From NCBI GenBank assembly GCA_034769895.1, contig CM068370.1, forward strand, positions 43,388,844-43,452,843: a stretch of 64,000 nucleotides of DNA, read 5' to 3'. The translations under genes and the position numbers were made by a program. Positions 31,514-42,802 of the stretch are shown piece by piece. Under the pieces are notes generated by a model. It ran no database searches. It saw nothing but the letters and a program-made list of their open reading frames with translations, and was not told the DNA's origin. How positions within the stretch are numbered: position 1 is the first letter of the stretch; each line of letters starts with the position of its first letter. This DNA is from Magicicada septendecula (lineage: Eukaryota > Arthropoda > Insecta > Hemiptera > Cicadidae).

Positions 31514-34500
31514 TCATTCTTCATAATATTTCTTCATAGAAGCTTGATTGTACACTCCTTTGATTTTTCCTGAAACGATTTCCCTCAACTCATATGTATT
31601 GTTATGCTTATCATTTACCACAACATATGGGCCAGTGTAAAGTAATAATAGTTTTTTGGTTATGCCTTCTAAGGTGCTAGGCAGCTCTCTATTTTTTAGG
31701 AGGACTTTTTCACCCTCTTTATATGTTACAATTCGCCCTATTGCCTTCTGGTATTTGGCTTGCCGTTTTTCCTGATCTTCTGCTACCTTATTGTAAAACT
31801 TCAACTGGTTGAATTTCCTATTGTTGTTCGTTGGAAATTCAATGATTTGTTCAATGTCTCGGGGAGTCGGCTTCTCATACATGGTTGAGTATGGTGGAAT
31901 TCCTATAGCTGGATGGTGGGCGTAATTTAGGAATGTTTCTGTCGCTGCTAGGTACTCTTGCCACTTTTTCTGTTGGTTGCGCCAGTACGTGCGCAATATT
32001 CTACCCACTTCTCTCAGTACTCTCTCAGCCGGATTGCTACTTGGGTGGTAGACTGATGTCTTATACGTTTTGACCCCAAGTGCTAATAAAGTGTCTCGCC
32101 ATCTCCTCCCCTTAAATTGTGTACCGTGGTCGGTAATAATAGAAGATGGTCTACCGATCTCTGGGACATACAAATCGATAATCACCGCCAAAACCTTTGC
32201 TGTTGTTGCCCGATTAACCGGATATAGCTTTATATACTTGGTGTAGTGATCCATTATGATTACCAAGTATTTATATCTGTGTCGACCACCACTACGGGGA
32301 AATGGCCCGCAGATATCCAAAAACACTTTTTCCAGTTTTGCGTTGGAAGTTATTGGTATCATGATACCCTCTGTCTTTTCATTGTTTATTTTGGCACATT
32401 GGCAGATCTTACAGGACTTGATGTACGTTCTCACCTTGCGGTTGATATTCTTGATCTTACAGTTTTCTTCTAGAGCCTGTATCACTTTTAACGCTCCCAT
32501 GTGACCATACCTGACATGGTAATCGATGATGACCTCCTTTTCGATTTGGTGTGGGATTATCACCTTCCATGTCTCATCGTCTAAGGCGGGTTTTATGAAT
32601 AAAATTCCCTTGTTAAGGTGGTAATATTTAGAAATGGTTTCATCATTGGCTTCCAAACGACTCACAATGTTTTTCAGCTTAGGATCAGACTGCTGATGGA
32701 TTCGAATATTTATTAGCAAAGCTTGTAAATCGGCTCTGGTCGTGAATATGTTATAAATTTTTACCAAGCTCTCCTTCTCCCCCTCGAAAGTCTGATCTTC
32801 TAGATTTATACGTGACAACACATCCGCTACCACGTTCTTCTTTCCTGGAATGTATTCCCATTTCAGGTCATATTCTTGTAGGGCGAGTACCCACCTAGCC
32901 AATCGGCCGTGACTCAACTTGCACCTACGAAGGAACGAGATGGATTTATGATCAGTTCGTACCGTGACTTGATATCCGAGAATGTACGTCCGGAACTTGC
33001 TGCATGCGAACACCACGCTCAACAATTCCTTTTCTGTCACACTGTAGTTCTTCTCGCACTGGTTCAGTGTGCGACTAGCGAAGCTTATTACCAGATGTTG
33101 TCCCTCCTCATCTTCCTGGTATAATGTCGTTCCTAAGCTTAGGTCGCTAGCATCACAGTTTAGAAAGAACGGTTTCTTAAAATCTGGGTGACGAAGTATA
33201 ACACTCTCCAGAAACTTCTCTTTTATCAAACGGAAATTAATATCTTGATCTTCACCCCAAGTCCATTTGTTTTTGGCAGATAACTGTGGTTGAAACTTGG
33301 CGGTCAACTCGGAATATCGGCTCTGAAACTTCCTGTAATAGTTGCAGAGTCCGAGGAAAGATTGTAATTGTTTCCTGTTTCTCGGTTGCGGGAACCTCTG
33401 AATTGCCTCCACTTTCTCTGCTGATGGTGTAATACCTCTGTCGTCTAGGTTGAAGCCTAAGAATTGTACCTCGCGCACTATGAACTTGGATTTCTCCAAC
33501 TTCAGTGTTATGTTGTTCTGCGCTAGTTTGTTTAGTACAAATTCCACTCTGTAACAGTGCTCCTCCCAGGTTCCGGATGTAATTAGTAAATCGTCAACAT
33601 AGACGGTGGTAAATTGGAGCGCTTCTTGTCCAAGAATCTGGTCCATGCATGCCACAAATATGGCGACAGAATTGGCAAGTCCGAAGGGCAGTCTCTTGAA
33701 CTGGTAATTGCGCCCTTCGAAAATGAACGCTACATACTGGCGGCTTTGTGGATGCAGCTCTACCTGCCAATAACCACAGACCGTATCCCAGGTGCTAATA
33801 AATTTAGTACCATGAAAACGCTTTAAGATTTCTTCTATTTCACAGGGACAGGTTCTGTCATTCACAATTGTCTTGTTCAACTCACGCGCATCTAAACAGA
33901 GCCGGACTTGTCCGTCTTTCTTCGGAACAGCAATAATTGGACTAGTGTAAGGTGATTGACTAATCTCAATTATGTCGTTTTCTATCATCTTGTTTATCTC
34001 TGTTCTCACGGCTTCTTTGAGCGACTGCGCTATTGGATATGACCTCCGGTTAAACTCTACGTTTTCTTTAAAACGAAGTTGGCACTGGTAGTTTTTTACC
34101 TTCCCTGGTTCATCAGAAAACACCGCCTTGTATTTCTCATATATAGCGATTAGACGATCAGCCAGATGTGTTGGTATTTTCTTGTTATCGCTTCCGCACT
34201 GGAAATTCCGTATTTCTTGGATCTTAACTGACCATAAATCCTCTCCACCATGGTTGTATATTATGGGTTTAGAAAGAGGGCTGTTTCTTGTAATATTAAT
34301 TTTCCGAAGTTGTTGATGTATAGGGCTAGGAAGTATAGTTGTGCCTCCTACCAGATCTGCGGTCCATGTTACTCCGTCTGGGAAAAGTGATACTTTATTT
34401 AAATTAAGATCGATTACCGCCGAATATCTACGAAGAATATCGCAACCGACTAAGATGTCAAATGGTAATCCGGTGGCGATTAAAAATTCCATGTCTAAAG

Positions 34501-34915
34501 CTATATCACGGCTAACGACACTTAAGGAAACTTGCTTCCTGATGGTTTTATTCTGGCGGCCAGTTGCACCTACCAACACAATGTTGTTGACTGGTAACAT
34601 TGGCAAAGTTTTTCCACATGTACACTGTATTCTCTCCAACTCATTGGAGTTTATTATTGAAATATTAGCTCCTGTGTCTATCATTATTTTAGCGGGAACT
34701 CCTTCCACCTCCGCTGTTATATAAATTATCTCATTATTACTGTTGCTGAGACTCTTCTCGTTCTCTTCCAAAAGTTCAGTTCGTATGTCTTTCAGATAAT
34801 GGTTACTTATAATAGTGATGTTTTTATGCTGGTTTTCTTGTCGCAATTCATCCTTTTCTAACCCAGGAAGTATAAGCAGTAACGGGTCATCGTTGTTGAT
34901 TACTGCCTCCTCTCG
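31514..34915 (-). CDS. pol: Gypsy Pol polyprotein, copy 2
   Basis: Same domain order and catalytic residues as copy 1: protease DTG, RT YVDD, RNase H D-E-D, integrase HHCC and D,D,E, GPY/F. The frame is intact. The only amino-acid difference I found is Phe for Leu at residue 1017 (numbered from codon 34846), between the integrase core and the GPY/F module. Expression would again depend on the -1 frameshift at 34915-34921. Confidence 0.95.
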   Translation of the reverse strand, partial: REEAVINNDDPLLLILPGLEKDELRQENQHKNITIISNHYLKDIRTELLEENEKSLSNSNNEIIYITAEVEGVPAKIMIDTGANISIINSNELERIQCTCGKTLPMLPVNNIVLVGATGRQNKTIRKQVSLSVVSRDIALDMEFLIATGLPFDILVGCDILRRYSAVIDLNLNKVSLFPDGVTWTADLVGGTTILPSPIHQQLRKINITRNSPLSKPIIYNHGGEDLWSVKIQEIRNFQCGSDNKKIPTHLADRLIAIYEKYKAVFSDEPGKVKNYQCQLRFKENVEFNRRSYPIAQSLKEAVRTEINKMIENDIIEISQSPYTSPIIAVPKKDGQVRLCLDARELNKTIVNDRTCPCEIEEILKRFHGTKFISTWDTVCGYWQVELHPQSRQYVAFIFEGRNYQFKRLPFGLANSVAIFVACMDQILGQEALQFTTVYVDDLLITSGTWEEHCYRVEFVLNKLAQNNITLKLEKSKFIVREVQFLGFNLDDRGITPSAEKVEAIQRFPQPRNRKQLQSFLGLCNYYRKFQSRYSELTAKFQPQLSAKNKWTWGEDQDINFRLIKEKFLESVILRHPDFKKPFFLNCDASDLSLGTTLYQEDEEGQHLVISFASRTLNQCEKNYSVTEKELLSVVFACSKFRTYILGYQVTVRTDHKSISFLRRCKLSHGRLARWVLALQEYDLKWEYIPGKKNVVADVLSRINLEDQTFEGEKESLVKIYNIFTTRADLQALLINIRIHQQSDPKLKNIVSRLEANDETISKYYHLNKGILFIKPALDDETWKVIIPHQIEKEVIIDYHVRYGHMGALKVIQALEENCKIKNINRKVRTYIKSCKICQCAKINNEKTEGIMIPITSNAKLEKVFLDICGPFPRSGGRHRYKYLVIIMDHYTKYIKLYPVNRATTAKVLAVIIDLYVPEIGRPSSIITDHGTQFKGRRWRDTLLALGVKTYKTSVYHPSSNPAERVLREVGRILRTYWRNQQKKWQEYLAATETFLNYAHHPAIGIPPYSTMYEKPTPRDIEQIIEFPTNNNRKFNQLKFYNKVAEDQEKRQAKYQKAIGRIVTYKEGEKVLLKNRELPSTLEGITKKLLLLYTGPYVVVNDKHNNTYELREIVSGKIKGVYNQASMKKYYEE

Positions 34916-34921
34916 TTTAAA
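34860..34921 (-). promoter_or_regulatory. gag-pol -1 frameshift signal, copy 2
   Basis: Identical to copy 1. Slippery TTTAAAC at 34915-34921, 7-nt spacer, stem 34900-34907 with 34875-34882, and possible pseudoknot partner at 34860-34864. Confidence 0.85.
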
Positions 34922-37224
34922 GTATTTTGGTCATTGTTTATGTTATTATTGACCGAGGCATCGTTCGGGAAACTCTGGTTTGTTTCCTGACGTTCTGTAC
35001 CCTGGTTGATGTTTAACGCCCTGTTCTGTTGTCTGCCAAGATCTTCCAGGCTGGTACTTCGTCTTTCCTGTTCGTATCTTGGGCCGTCTCGTTCCGCACT
35101 CCTCCATCTTCGGTCGGCGCCGTGGAAGCTGCTCCTCCTCGGTTGACAATATCTCCTGGGTCCGCGATCTTCTGCTCTTATAAAATTTACCCTAGGGCGC
35201 GACACTCGGTTATTATTATTGCTATTGTTGTTATTACTAAAATTATTATTATAGTAATTTCGGTTAGGTGGGTAAGGTCTGTCACCATTATTGTTGGGAT
35301 ATGGATTTCTCTGACTGTATGGGACATTATTATGATGGTAAAAATTTTTTCTATTATTTGGGTAAGGGTTGTTATTCCTCACTCCGTTAAAATTACCGTT
35401 AAACTGGTTATTACGCGGCGGGTTGTTAGGGCCGTCGTAATTACTGGGCTGGTTCCGGTTACTTGCATGGTTATTACCGTTATTGGGGTAGGTAGTCGGT
35501 CTCGCTTCTGGTCTCTCATTTCTCTTCCTGCTCTGCCGATAATACTCTTCGTTCTCGTATCCCTCCAATAACTCGGTCATTCCCTGAATCGTCTTGATCT
35601 GACTACCTCTCCGGGCCCTGATAATGTCCTCATCATAGTGATACGATATCTTGTTCACTAAACATTCTTCTGGGATTGCCGGCTCGAGGTGTTTTGCCAT
35701 ACACACCTTCCCCAAGAAATATGCCGTCATACTGCTACCTAATTGTGACCTGTATCTTCCATTACAAATATTGTCACGGATCAAGTTCTGGGTGGTCTCA
35801 GACCAGTATTTTGTCTTAAACATTTTCCGGAACTGTTGGTAGTCGGAAATTTCATTCCGGTTGGCCATCCACCAATTATCTGTTATGTCTCGGAAAGACT
35901 CGTCGAATATCTCCCTGCTATGGCTCCATTGAGTAATTTTATGCTTGGTCAAATATTCTTCTACCCTAGCCAGGAACTCCATCGGCTTGCGTTTGTATTG
36001 CCGGAAGTTAAGCCACTCTCGGCTTTCGTTGACAGGTAATCCGGTGAAATGAGTCGGTCTGTTTCTTATCGCTTCCATCTCTTCTCGGCTTTGTCGCACC
36101 TGTCCGGTGATACTGGTCATGGTCTCTTGTATATCATTACATCGTTCTGTGACCTGGTTGCGTACTTTTCCGAATTCTTCTTGATTTTCCTTCCTCTGTT
36201 CTTCTACCTTCCTACGACTATGTTCTTCGATATTTGTGAACTTGATGTTCACCACTTCTTTAAACTCATTCACCTCCTTTTCGGTCTGGTTGCACTTTCC
36301 ATCAATCTCTCGAATCTGTCGATTGACCATTATATTTTCTTCTTCCATCTTCTTATTCAACACTTTTTTGTTAACATTGATTTCTCTATTCAGTTCTTCT
36401 CGCAACAATTCCATTCTTTCGTCCAGTTTGTCCAAATTCTCCTGATTGACCTCTCTTAATTCTTCTCTCAAAATTTGATTGTCCTCTCTCAATTCTTCCA
36501 ACTTTTCCCCCATCTTCTCTTCCAACTTCCTGTTATCTTCTTTCAACTCTTCCTTCAATTGTCGGTTGTTCTTCTCTATCTTCTTCCTGGTTTCATCTAT
36601 TTTCTGATTGGTATTTTCAATTTTATTAATCAACTCTTCTTTAGTCGCCTTGAATTCTTCCTTGAACGATTGGTTGTCTTCCTTCAATTCTTCTAACTTC
36701 TTCCTCATCTCTTCTTCCATCTTCTTGTTATCTTCCTTCAAATTTTCCATGTTCTTGTTCATCCCAGTCAACTCTTCTTTTGTGGATTGATTATCCTTCA
36801 TCAATTCTTCTAACTTTTCTCCCATCCTCTCTTCCATCTTCTTGCTGTTTTCTTCCATCTTCTCTTCCATCTTCTTGCTGTTTTCTTCCATCTTCTTGCT
36901 GTTTTCTTCCATCTTCTCTTCCATCTTCTTATTTGTTGTTTCGATTTTATTTCCTAAATCTTCTTTCATAGACTGGCTATCTTCTTTCCTTTCATTATTA
37001 CTTTCGTCTATCTTCTTGTCCATTTTCTTACTAAAGTCTTCCTTCAATTCCTTACTTGTGGATTCCATTTTTTCCATCATCATCCTGAACAATTGTTGTG
37101 TTGTCATGTTCTCTGTTTCCTTCTCCGGCACATTGATTTCCACTGTTTGTGTAGGTATCTCCGGTTGCTCCTCTGGTTGTTCCGTTTGTTTGGACAACAC
37201 CGGCGGTAATGGAACTCTCCGCAT
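34900..37224 (-). CDS. gag: Gypsy Gag protein, copy 2
   Basis: 774 residues, same architecture as copy 1: charged N-terminus, coiled coil (about 40-365), capsid-like domain (about 385-560) and Asn/Arg-rich C-terminus without a zinc knuckle. Differences from copy 1 fall mostly in the KMEE repeat part of the coiled coil, where two copy-1 changes (Q and G) are replaced by the repeat consensus (K and E). This may reflect gene conversion between repeat units or simple substitution. Confidence 0.9.
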   Translation of the reverse strand: MRRVPLPPVLSKQTEQPEEQPEIPTQTVEINVPEKETENMTTQQLFRMMMEKMESTSKELKEDFSKKMDKKIDESNNERKEDSQSMKEDLGNKIETTNKKMEEKMEENSKKMEENSKKMEEKMEENSKKMEERMGEKLEELMKDNQSTKEELTGMNKNMENLKEDNKKMEEEMRKKLEELKEDNQSFKEEFKATKEELINKIENTNQKIDETRKKIEKNNRQLKEELKEDNRKLEEKMGEKLEELREDNQILREELREVNQENLDKLDERMELLREELNREINVNKKVLNKKMEEENIMVNRQIREIDGKCNQTEKEVNEFKEVVNIKFTNIEEHSRRKVEEQRKENQEEFGKVRNQVTERCNDIQETMTSITGQVRQSREEMEAIRNRPTHFTGLPVNESREWLNFRQYKRKPMEFLARVEEYLTKHKITQWSHSREIFDESFRDITDNWWMANRNEISDYQQFRKMFKTKYWSETTQNLIRDNICNGRYRSQLGSSMTAYFLGKVCMAKHLEPAIPEECLVNKISYHYDEDIIRARRGSQIKTIQGMTELLEGYENEEYYRQSRKRNERPEARPTTYPNNGNNHASNRNQPSNYDGPNNPPRNNQFNGNFNGVRNNNPYPNNRKNFYHHNNVPYSQRNPYPNNNGDRPYPPNRNYYNNNFSNNNNSNNNNRVSRPRVNFIRAEDRGPRRYCQPRRSSFHGADRRWRSAERDGPRYEQERRSTSLEDLGRQQNRALNINQGTERQETNQSFPNDASVNNNINNDQNTLNERRQ

Positions 37225-37315
37225 CTACTGGCGTTGCCTCTTTGTTGTCCATATCGATTTCTATTTCTTTTTCGGCCTCCGCCGCCCGTTTCTTAGATGT
37301 CGGACGTCGTTGCAT
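37052..37315 (-). CDS. Small overlapping ORF upstream of gag, copy 2
   Basis: Counterpart of 25762-26025, 87 codons from ATG, beginning MQRRPTSKKRAAEAEKEIEI. Its length and overlap with gag are unchanged. Its coding status is uncertain. Confidence 0.35.
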   Translation of the reverse strand: MQRRPTSKKRAAEAEKEIEIDMDNKEATPVDAESSITAGVVQTNGTTRGATGDTYTNSGNQCAGEGNREHDNTTIVQDDDGKNGIHK

Positions 37316-37408
37316 TTTCCCTTGAAATTCTCTGGCTTTGTAGCTGTTGCCTAGCTCCAACTAGTGATTGGGCAAAAATGTATTGGCCTCCCAATCGTTA
37401 ATTAAAGC

Positions 37409-37426
37409 TCCTAAAGTTGTACGCCA
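37409..37426 (-). other. Primer binding site region, copy 2
   Basis: TGGCGTACAACTTTAGGA on the minus strand, a few bases inside LTR3, identical to copy 1. Confidence 0.6.
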
Positions 37427-37431
37427 ATTTT

Positions 37432-40400
37432 TAATAAAATTTTATAGTGGAGTGAGTCTGTAGGTTGTAATGTGTTTAATTGGTGTGGCTCTCGACGTCT
37501 TACTGGCCTGAAACACTTCCTTAAGTTTCCCAGCTGGTCGAGTCTCAATGGTAGCAAGACCGGTCAAGTAGCGTAATGTTGATGAAGAAATATATGTTCA
37601 GCTTCACCGAAAGTTTCAAAACAAAATTTGTTGTTTTGAAAAAAAAAAATTTTTAAATAAAATTATGTTTATAAAAAAAAATAATAAATTAAAAAAATTT
37701 TCTTTTTATTAATTAATTAATTATAATCAATTAATTAATATAGGGCTATGAAGTTTTAAAAGGTGTAATGCTCTTCTGAAAAATTTTATTAAAGTTTTGG
37801 TATATGTTAAATCAACTACCACCACTCATAAGATTATCTTCAGGACAATCGATATTTGTTTACCTTTTTGTTTTTTAGGTTATCTTCACTTATAGGTGGT
37901 AAAGTCCTGGTAGATTATTAATTAGAATTATATTAGTGGTAATTAGAAATATTTAGGAAATAAAGAATTATTTAGTGTTGAAAAGTATTAATCTTTTATT
38001 AGTTAATAGCAATATTGACTCTTATCGATTATAATATCGATTCTCAGGATATCGAAAAAGTTACAAATTATATTATATAAAAAACATACAGGGTTCTTTA
38101 AACAGCCAATTATTATCAAAGTCAGAGAAATCGGGCTAATATTTAAAAAGTATAACGTTACAACAAATTAATAATTATTACTAAACACAGACATTGAATA
38201 ATAAATTTAAAAATCATATAATTGTTTTCACCAACAGCTGATGTGAGCACGGAGAAGGCACTGGGATTGTCAAAAGCAAATGGCCGCTATCCAGTTGATC
38301 AAAATGTCGCTCGTTCCTGCTACGTTCCAAATAATGTATTTTCTGTCAGTATTCCTGTTCTGGTGTCTGCAAATCTCTTGTTAAATGTTGTGTAGTGCCT
38401 GGTGTAATGTTTCTGGGTTGTATTTAGTGTATCCGTGTAATTATAAGTTCAAACACTTTTCCCTATTCCGACACTAATTTGGTTAATGTATTATTCAGTT
38501 TTGTGGTGTTTTTCGGAGTAGATGTGTATTGTTCAGTGTTATTTATTGTTTCTTGATTGTTTCTGTTATAATGTGAGAGTTCTAGATGTATTTTATAAGT
38601 CACTCGCGATTTCACAATAACGTACTATTCACCGCTCAACTTTACCGTTGTAAGTTAGGTTAGATCGTCACAAAACGCTTGTCTTGTTAACCGTTCAAAA
38701 ACCAATAATCAACTAACTATTTCCTTCAGTTTCAATTAAACTCTTAGCCCATATAATATTATCCTTAACATTGTTCAAATATATTTTCACATCCTGTGCA
38801 CACTTTAAAATTCACTATATAAATGCCTAAACTTTGGTTATTTATCAATTTTATTCACTAGATGTTATTTAAATTAATCTTTCAGTTCATTCAGCTTATT
38901 TTCAGATTAAATAATGCCGTTTTATAGTGTTTTCTGTCCAAAAATAGTTATTTTACTTTCGGTTTGGTATTCTCTGATAAGTCAAAACATTTCCAAAGTT
39001 TACTTCCTGTTATAATGTAAATTCAGCCATTTTATCAGTTATATTTAATATTAATAATCCTATATTGTATTAAAAGGTTTATATTCCCTTATTTTCTTGT
39101 AATTAATTGAATTAGTTGTATTCTGAAACATTATTCTGGAATATATGACTCCCATGTCCAAATTTCTGAGTTTAGTCATTTTCATTTTTATTTATAATTC
39201 TGAATATAATTTATTAAAATCTCTCTAAATGGTATGTGCAATTATATGGCATGATCTCAAGTTTATTTTGTCTAAACCCCTTTTGTTTATTTGCATTTAA
39301 ATGATTAATTTCTCTGTTTTGATGAAGTTTGGTTTCCATTCTTTTGGCCTATGATTTTTTAACAATTTTTCTTACAAAATATTTTACAAACAATATATGA
39401 TGTGTGATACCCTCTCTGACTTTTACATATAGTATTATAAATTAAACATGTTTTCAGATTACACAATAAAAATTAGTATTGGTTACAATACAGATAACAG
39501 TTAAACAAATAAAGAATATTTTTTAAATAAATGGTTGTCTTCAAGTCAGACATTTTACAACAAAATCCTTATTTCTAACATGGAAATATGGTTTACAAAA
39601 AAGGTTTTTTACTAACTAACATCTTAATTACTCTCTACTATTTACAAGTAGTAACTATTTTTATAGTTCTGATGTTAGTTGTATCAGACCCAAACAAATG
39701 GCCTTATATCTAAAACATTTTTAAACATTCTTATACTATATACATAAAAACCTTATATTTATATTCTTATTTCTAACTATTATTATAAGTAGGATTCTAC
39801 AGTTTTTATACCGTCTTTTACACATTGTCTTTGGGAAATTGTACCCTGTCATAAATAAATAAATAGCATAAATTGTTCAAAAAGTATTATGAAATCTGTT
39901 TTTCTTTTTGCATATAAAACAAAATGTTATTTTAAACAGATTTATGTCTTGTAAGTAACATATTCTCACAGTACACATTTCAAGTCATTGGAAATTGCAT
40001 ATTTCATTGTCTTCAATGTTTGTGATTGCCAAGAATGAAACACAAGGTTCATTTTCTATAATACCCAAAACTATCACTGGTTCACTTTGCATTTTTATAT
40101 TATGTTATCGCTAAATGGTCGTATAGTCTTATTAACATAATAAGTTGGTTAGTGTTTTACAATGGAGATTTGTTCCATGGGTACTATATTATTGTTTCAT
40201 CTTAGTTCACAGGCAACTTTTACTTTATACACTTCTCTCTCTTAAATTTGTATACATGTGGTTTTCATTTCGTTATACTTTTATTGGTTAATGATTTATT
40301 TTGGGGGGTATGGGGATTTGGGTGTCTTTTATAAGAGCATGACATCTTCTTCAGGATGCTGCCTTCTTCTTCTTTCATCAGTCTTCTTTTCTCCTGCCTT

Positions 40401-40798
40401 CTGGGATTGGTATCTTCTCCATCTTCTTCTTGGTTTTAGAAATACACCACCTGTATTGGTTGATCTTGGCTTATTTTAGGGTTTCTATTCTATTTATTCT
40501 TCCTCGTTGTGGGTTTGGTCATATTCAGTACTGCTTTGTTATTTACTTTTTTACCTTCCTGGGTTATACCTTGAAAACCTTTGGTTATGAGACTGGTTTT
40601 GGATGACTCATCACTAGTAACTCCTTTTATTTGAACTTGTATTTTTTTTTTTTAAATAATAATGATTTCTTTCCACAGTTGCTATAATTAATCTATTTAT
40701 ATTAAACTTAATGCTTTCTTCCAAATGTAAATATTATAACTTTATTATTCTAATGATCAATTGCCATTCAATATTATGCATACATCTGTCACGCTACA
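37432..40798 (-). repeat. LTR3 (5' LTR of the array)
   Basis: This 3,367-bp LTR would drive transcription of the array. In element sense it starts TGTAGCGTGACAG at 40798. It has about nine private changes in its right 850 bp (for example near 39951, 39980, 40092, 40320, 40362, 40546, 40686 and 40714) and three further left. No promoter element could be assigned with confidence. Confidence 0.93.
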
Positions 40799-40803
40799 CT
40801 ATT
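40799..40803. other. Right 5-bp target site duplication (CTATT)
   Basis: Matches 14845-14849 on the other side of the array. Confidence 0.75.
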
Positions 40804-41085
40804 TGTTTATATTCAGTGCAGTGTGTGTTTTTTATTTAAAAATATAATCGTTGACAATCCTAATTTTAACGTCCCCTCTTAATAATAGTTTGTAATGTGA
40901 AGTATAATGTTATAACTTGATTCAATGGAAAGGAATCTTCAAATATCTGCTATTTTACCAAATTTAGTTATACTATGATTCTCTTTATAGAATGTGAATG
41001 TTGGAATTGCGCACGACTGTACTTGTAAGACAAATGTACACATACATGCATACTCTGAAAAATTTAATTCCTCAATAATCAAATA
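40804..41085. other. Interior of the older inverted-repeat element
   Basis: Sequence between the Gypsy insertion and the right arm. No gene or motif is seen. Confidence 0.5.
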
Positions 41086-41323
41086 AATGTAAAACAAATA
41101 GTATCAGTTATACATCTTTTTTATTGAAGACTGATTTAAACATGGTATAGCCTAATATTATTCCTTAGGCGCCCACGCTTTTATTATCAGTGATACTTAA
41201 TGTTACAAAATTTTTGATTAATAAACATTGTTTTAATTTGTTGTTAATGTATTTGGAATAAGATAAATTATTTTCTCCTTTTTAGTACATTGATCATTTT
41301 ATTAATTTTAAATAAAAGAATTT
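41086..41323 (-). repeat. Right arm of the long inverted repeat
   Basis: Reverse complement of 14484-14725, including the AGGCGCCCACGCTTTTATTA motif at 41167-41186. It is more diverged from the left arm than the Gypsy copies are from each other, so the host element is older than the insertion. Confidence 0.8.
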
Positions 41324-42159
41324 AAAATAAAAATTTTTTTACTTTTTTTTTTTATTTTACAACTTGGCAACTATTATTACTATCAGGTATGAATAGCACC
41401 TGTTGTGTAACTTAAGAGAACTAATATAATACGTGACATATTATGTGATAATTTTTATAGGCTTGTTAATGAAAAGTGTTTCTATACAATTTAATCATAT
41501 AATCAACTGACATAAGACAGTTGTGCTATTCTCACAACAATATTTAATTTTCCGCTTGCGAAGTGAAAACAATGCCTACTCTTACTTTATCTTGAGCAAC
41601 TACTTCCTTCTGCAGCTAAAAACATGTTCACTCGTAACTTTTAGATTATTTGTTATTATTAACGGCCATATTCCATCTACGTTGACTATGTTTGATTTGA
41701 CGTCTAGAATATAACGAAGTGAGTATATTAACCATCACTGTACACATATCCCGGTGGTTGCAGCCGGGAAAATTTCATAACACGTCAATTGCCGGCTAAA
41801 AAGTAATTAAACTTTACAGAGTCAAGGAGTTTCACCTTAGCGTGTTTTGTAAATAATTACAGTTACTGCGCAATGACTCATATCTATTAAAATCTGTACG
41901 TCATCTTCGTTACTTTAACCACCAGTGTTTGAGCGACACGCCGTAATTAAACTGATGACAGCTACTGACTTTTGCAATCCCGCACAACACGATTACCAAT
42001 AATTACGGAAGTAACGTAGATTTTCTTCGTTTATAAAGAACTACGTAATCACCAATTAATTGTACGGAACTATACGACGAGCCAAAGCGAAGTTGACGAA
42101 CGAAGAATAAAACTTGTGCTAGTATTTACGTCGTCGTCAACTTTACGGTGTAGGCTTAA
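41324..42159. other. Non-coding, no feature recognised
   Basis: AT-rich sequence. The open frame at 41523-41714 has no motif and no splice or start context to support it. Confidence 0.4.
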
Positions 42160-42410
42160 GTCTTATAGCCTGTTTCGTCTTCACTGCAGCCATCTCTTCC
42201 AGGGCCTACCCACAGATCTTCTGCCAACTGGTTTGTAGTCTACAGCTCGTTTTTACTAGCCTATGGTGGTTCATTCTGTAGACGTGCTCCATCCACTGCT
42301 GGTTTCGTTCCTCTATCTTATCACTGATGGAGAATAAACCCATTGCGGCCCTAATATGTTCGTTACGCATTCGATCCCTTAGACGATAAGCACTCACCAT
42401 CAGTATTTAG
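42160..42410 (-). mobile_element. LINE 3' end fragment, minus strand
   Basis: The minus strand reads LRDRMRNEHIRAAMGLFSIS, then NQQWMEHVYRMNHHRLVK, the conserved C-terminal region of an RTE-like reverse transcriptase. After a frameshift it ends GRRSVGRPWKRW near 42185-42225, the usual basic terminal motif. It belongs to a different subfamily from the copies at 8024 and 57826. Only about 250 bp remain. Confidence 0.7.
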
Positions 42411-42802
42411 GTCTAGAATTGAAATAATTACGCAGTGAAATTGCTTGTTATTTGGATTTTAACACAGTAAAATTTAAAATTGGATTCAACACCTGCCCCG
42501 TGGTAGGCTTTGGCTTTCAATTTTTGTTTGTAAAGAGTGGTTGACCCTAACAGTAAAACCTGTCGTTTGTTCAGAAAATTAAAATTCGTTCAAAAAAAAT
42601 AACAAAAGTTTAATTCCTGCAACTGAGTGTATGTTAGAAAATTTTCAAAACTGCGGATAGAGGTACAATCCTTACCAGAGAAATTAAAACGCAAATGTTT
42701 TGTTAACGTATCTTAATGAAAAATGACTAGTAACAAACGAAATTATAATTGCAGACAACATTTGGTAGACAGATAAAATAACGAATTTGGTAAAAATTTA
42801 GA
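42411..42802. other. Non-coding, no feature recognised
   Basis: AT-rich sequence without a supported frame. Confidence 0.4.

Larger units (their letters stand above)
14850..40798 (-). mobile_element. Tandem Gypsy LTR retrotransposon (three LTRs, two internal regions)
   Basis: The layout is LTR1 (14851-18218), internal 1 (18219-26141), LTR2 (26142-29508), internal 2 (29509-37431), LTR3 (37432-40798). Everything reads on the minus strand, so LTR3 is the 5' LTR. Repeat offset is 11,290 bp. Each internal region has gag then pol in the protease-RT-RNase H-integrase order of Gypsy/Ty3 elements, and no env. Only the outer edges carry a target duplication, so one insertion was later duplicated. Both gag-pol sets are intact and differ by a handful of bases, which indicates a young locus. 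A genome-assembly duplication is the main alternative. Confidence 0.92.
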
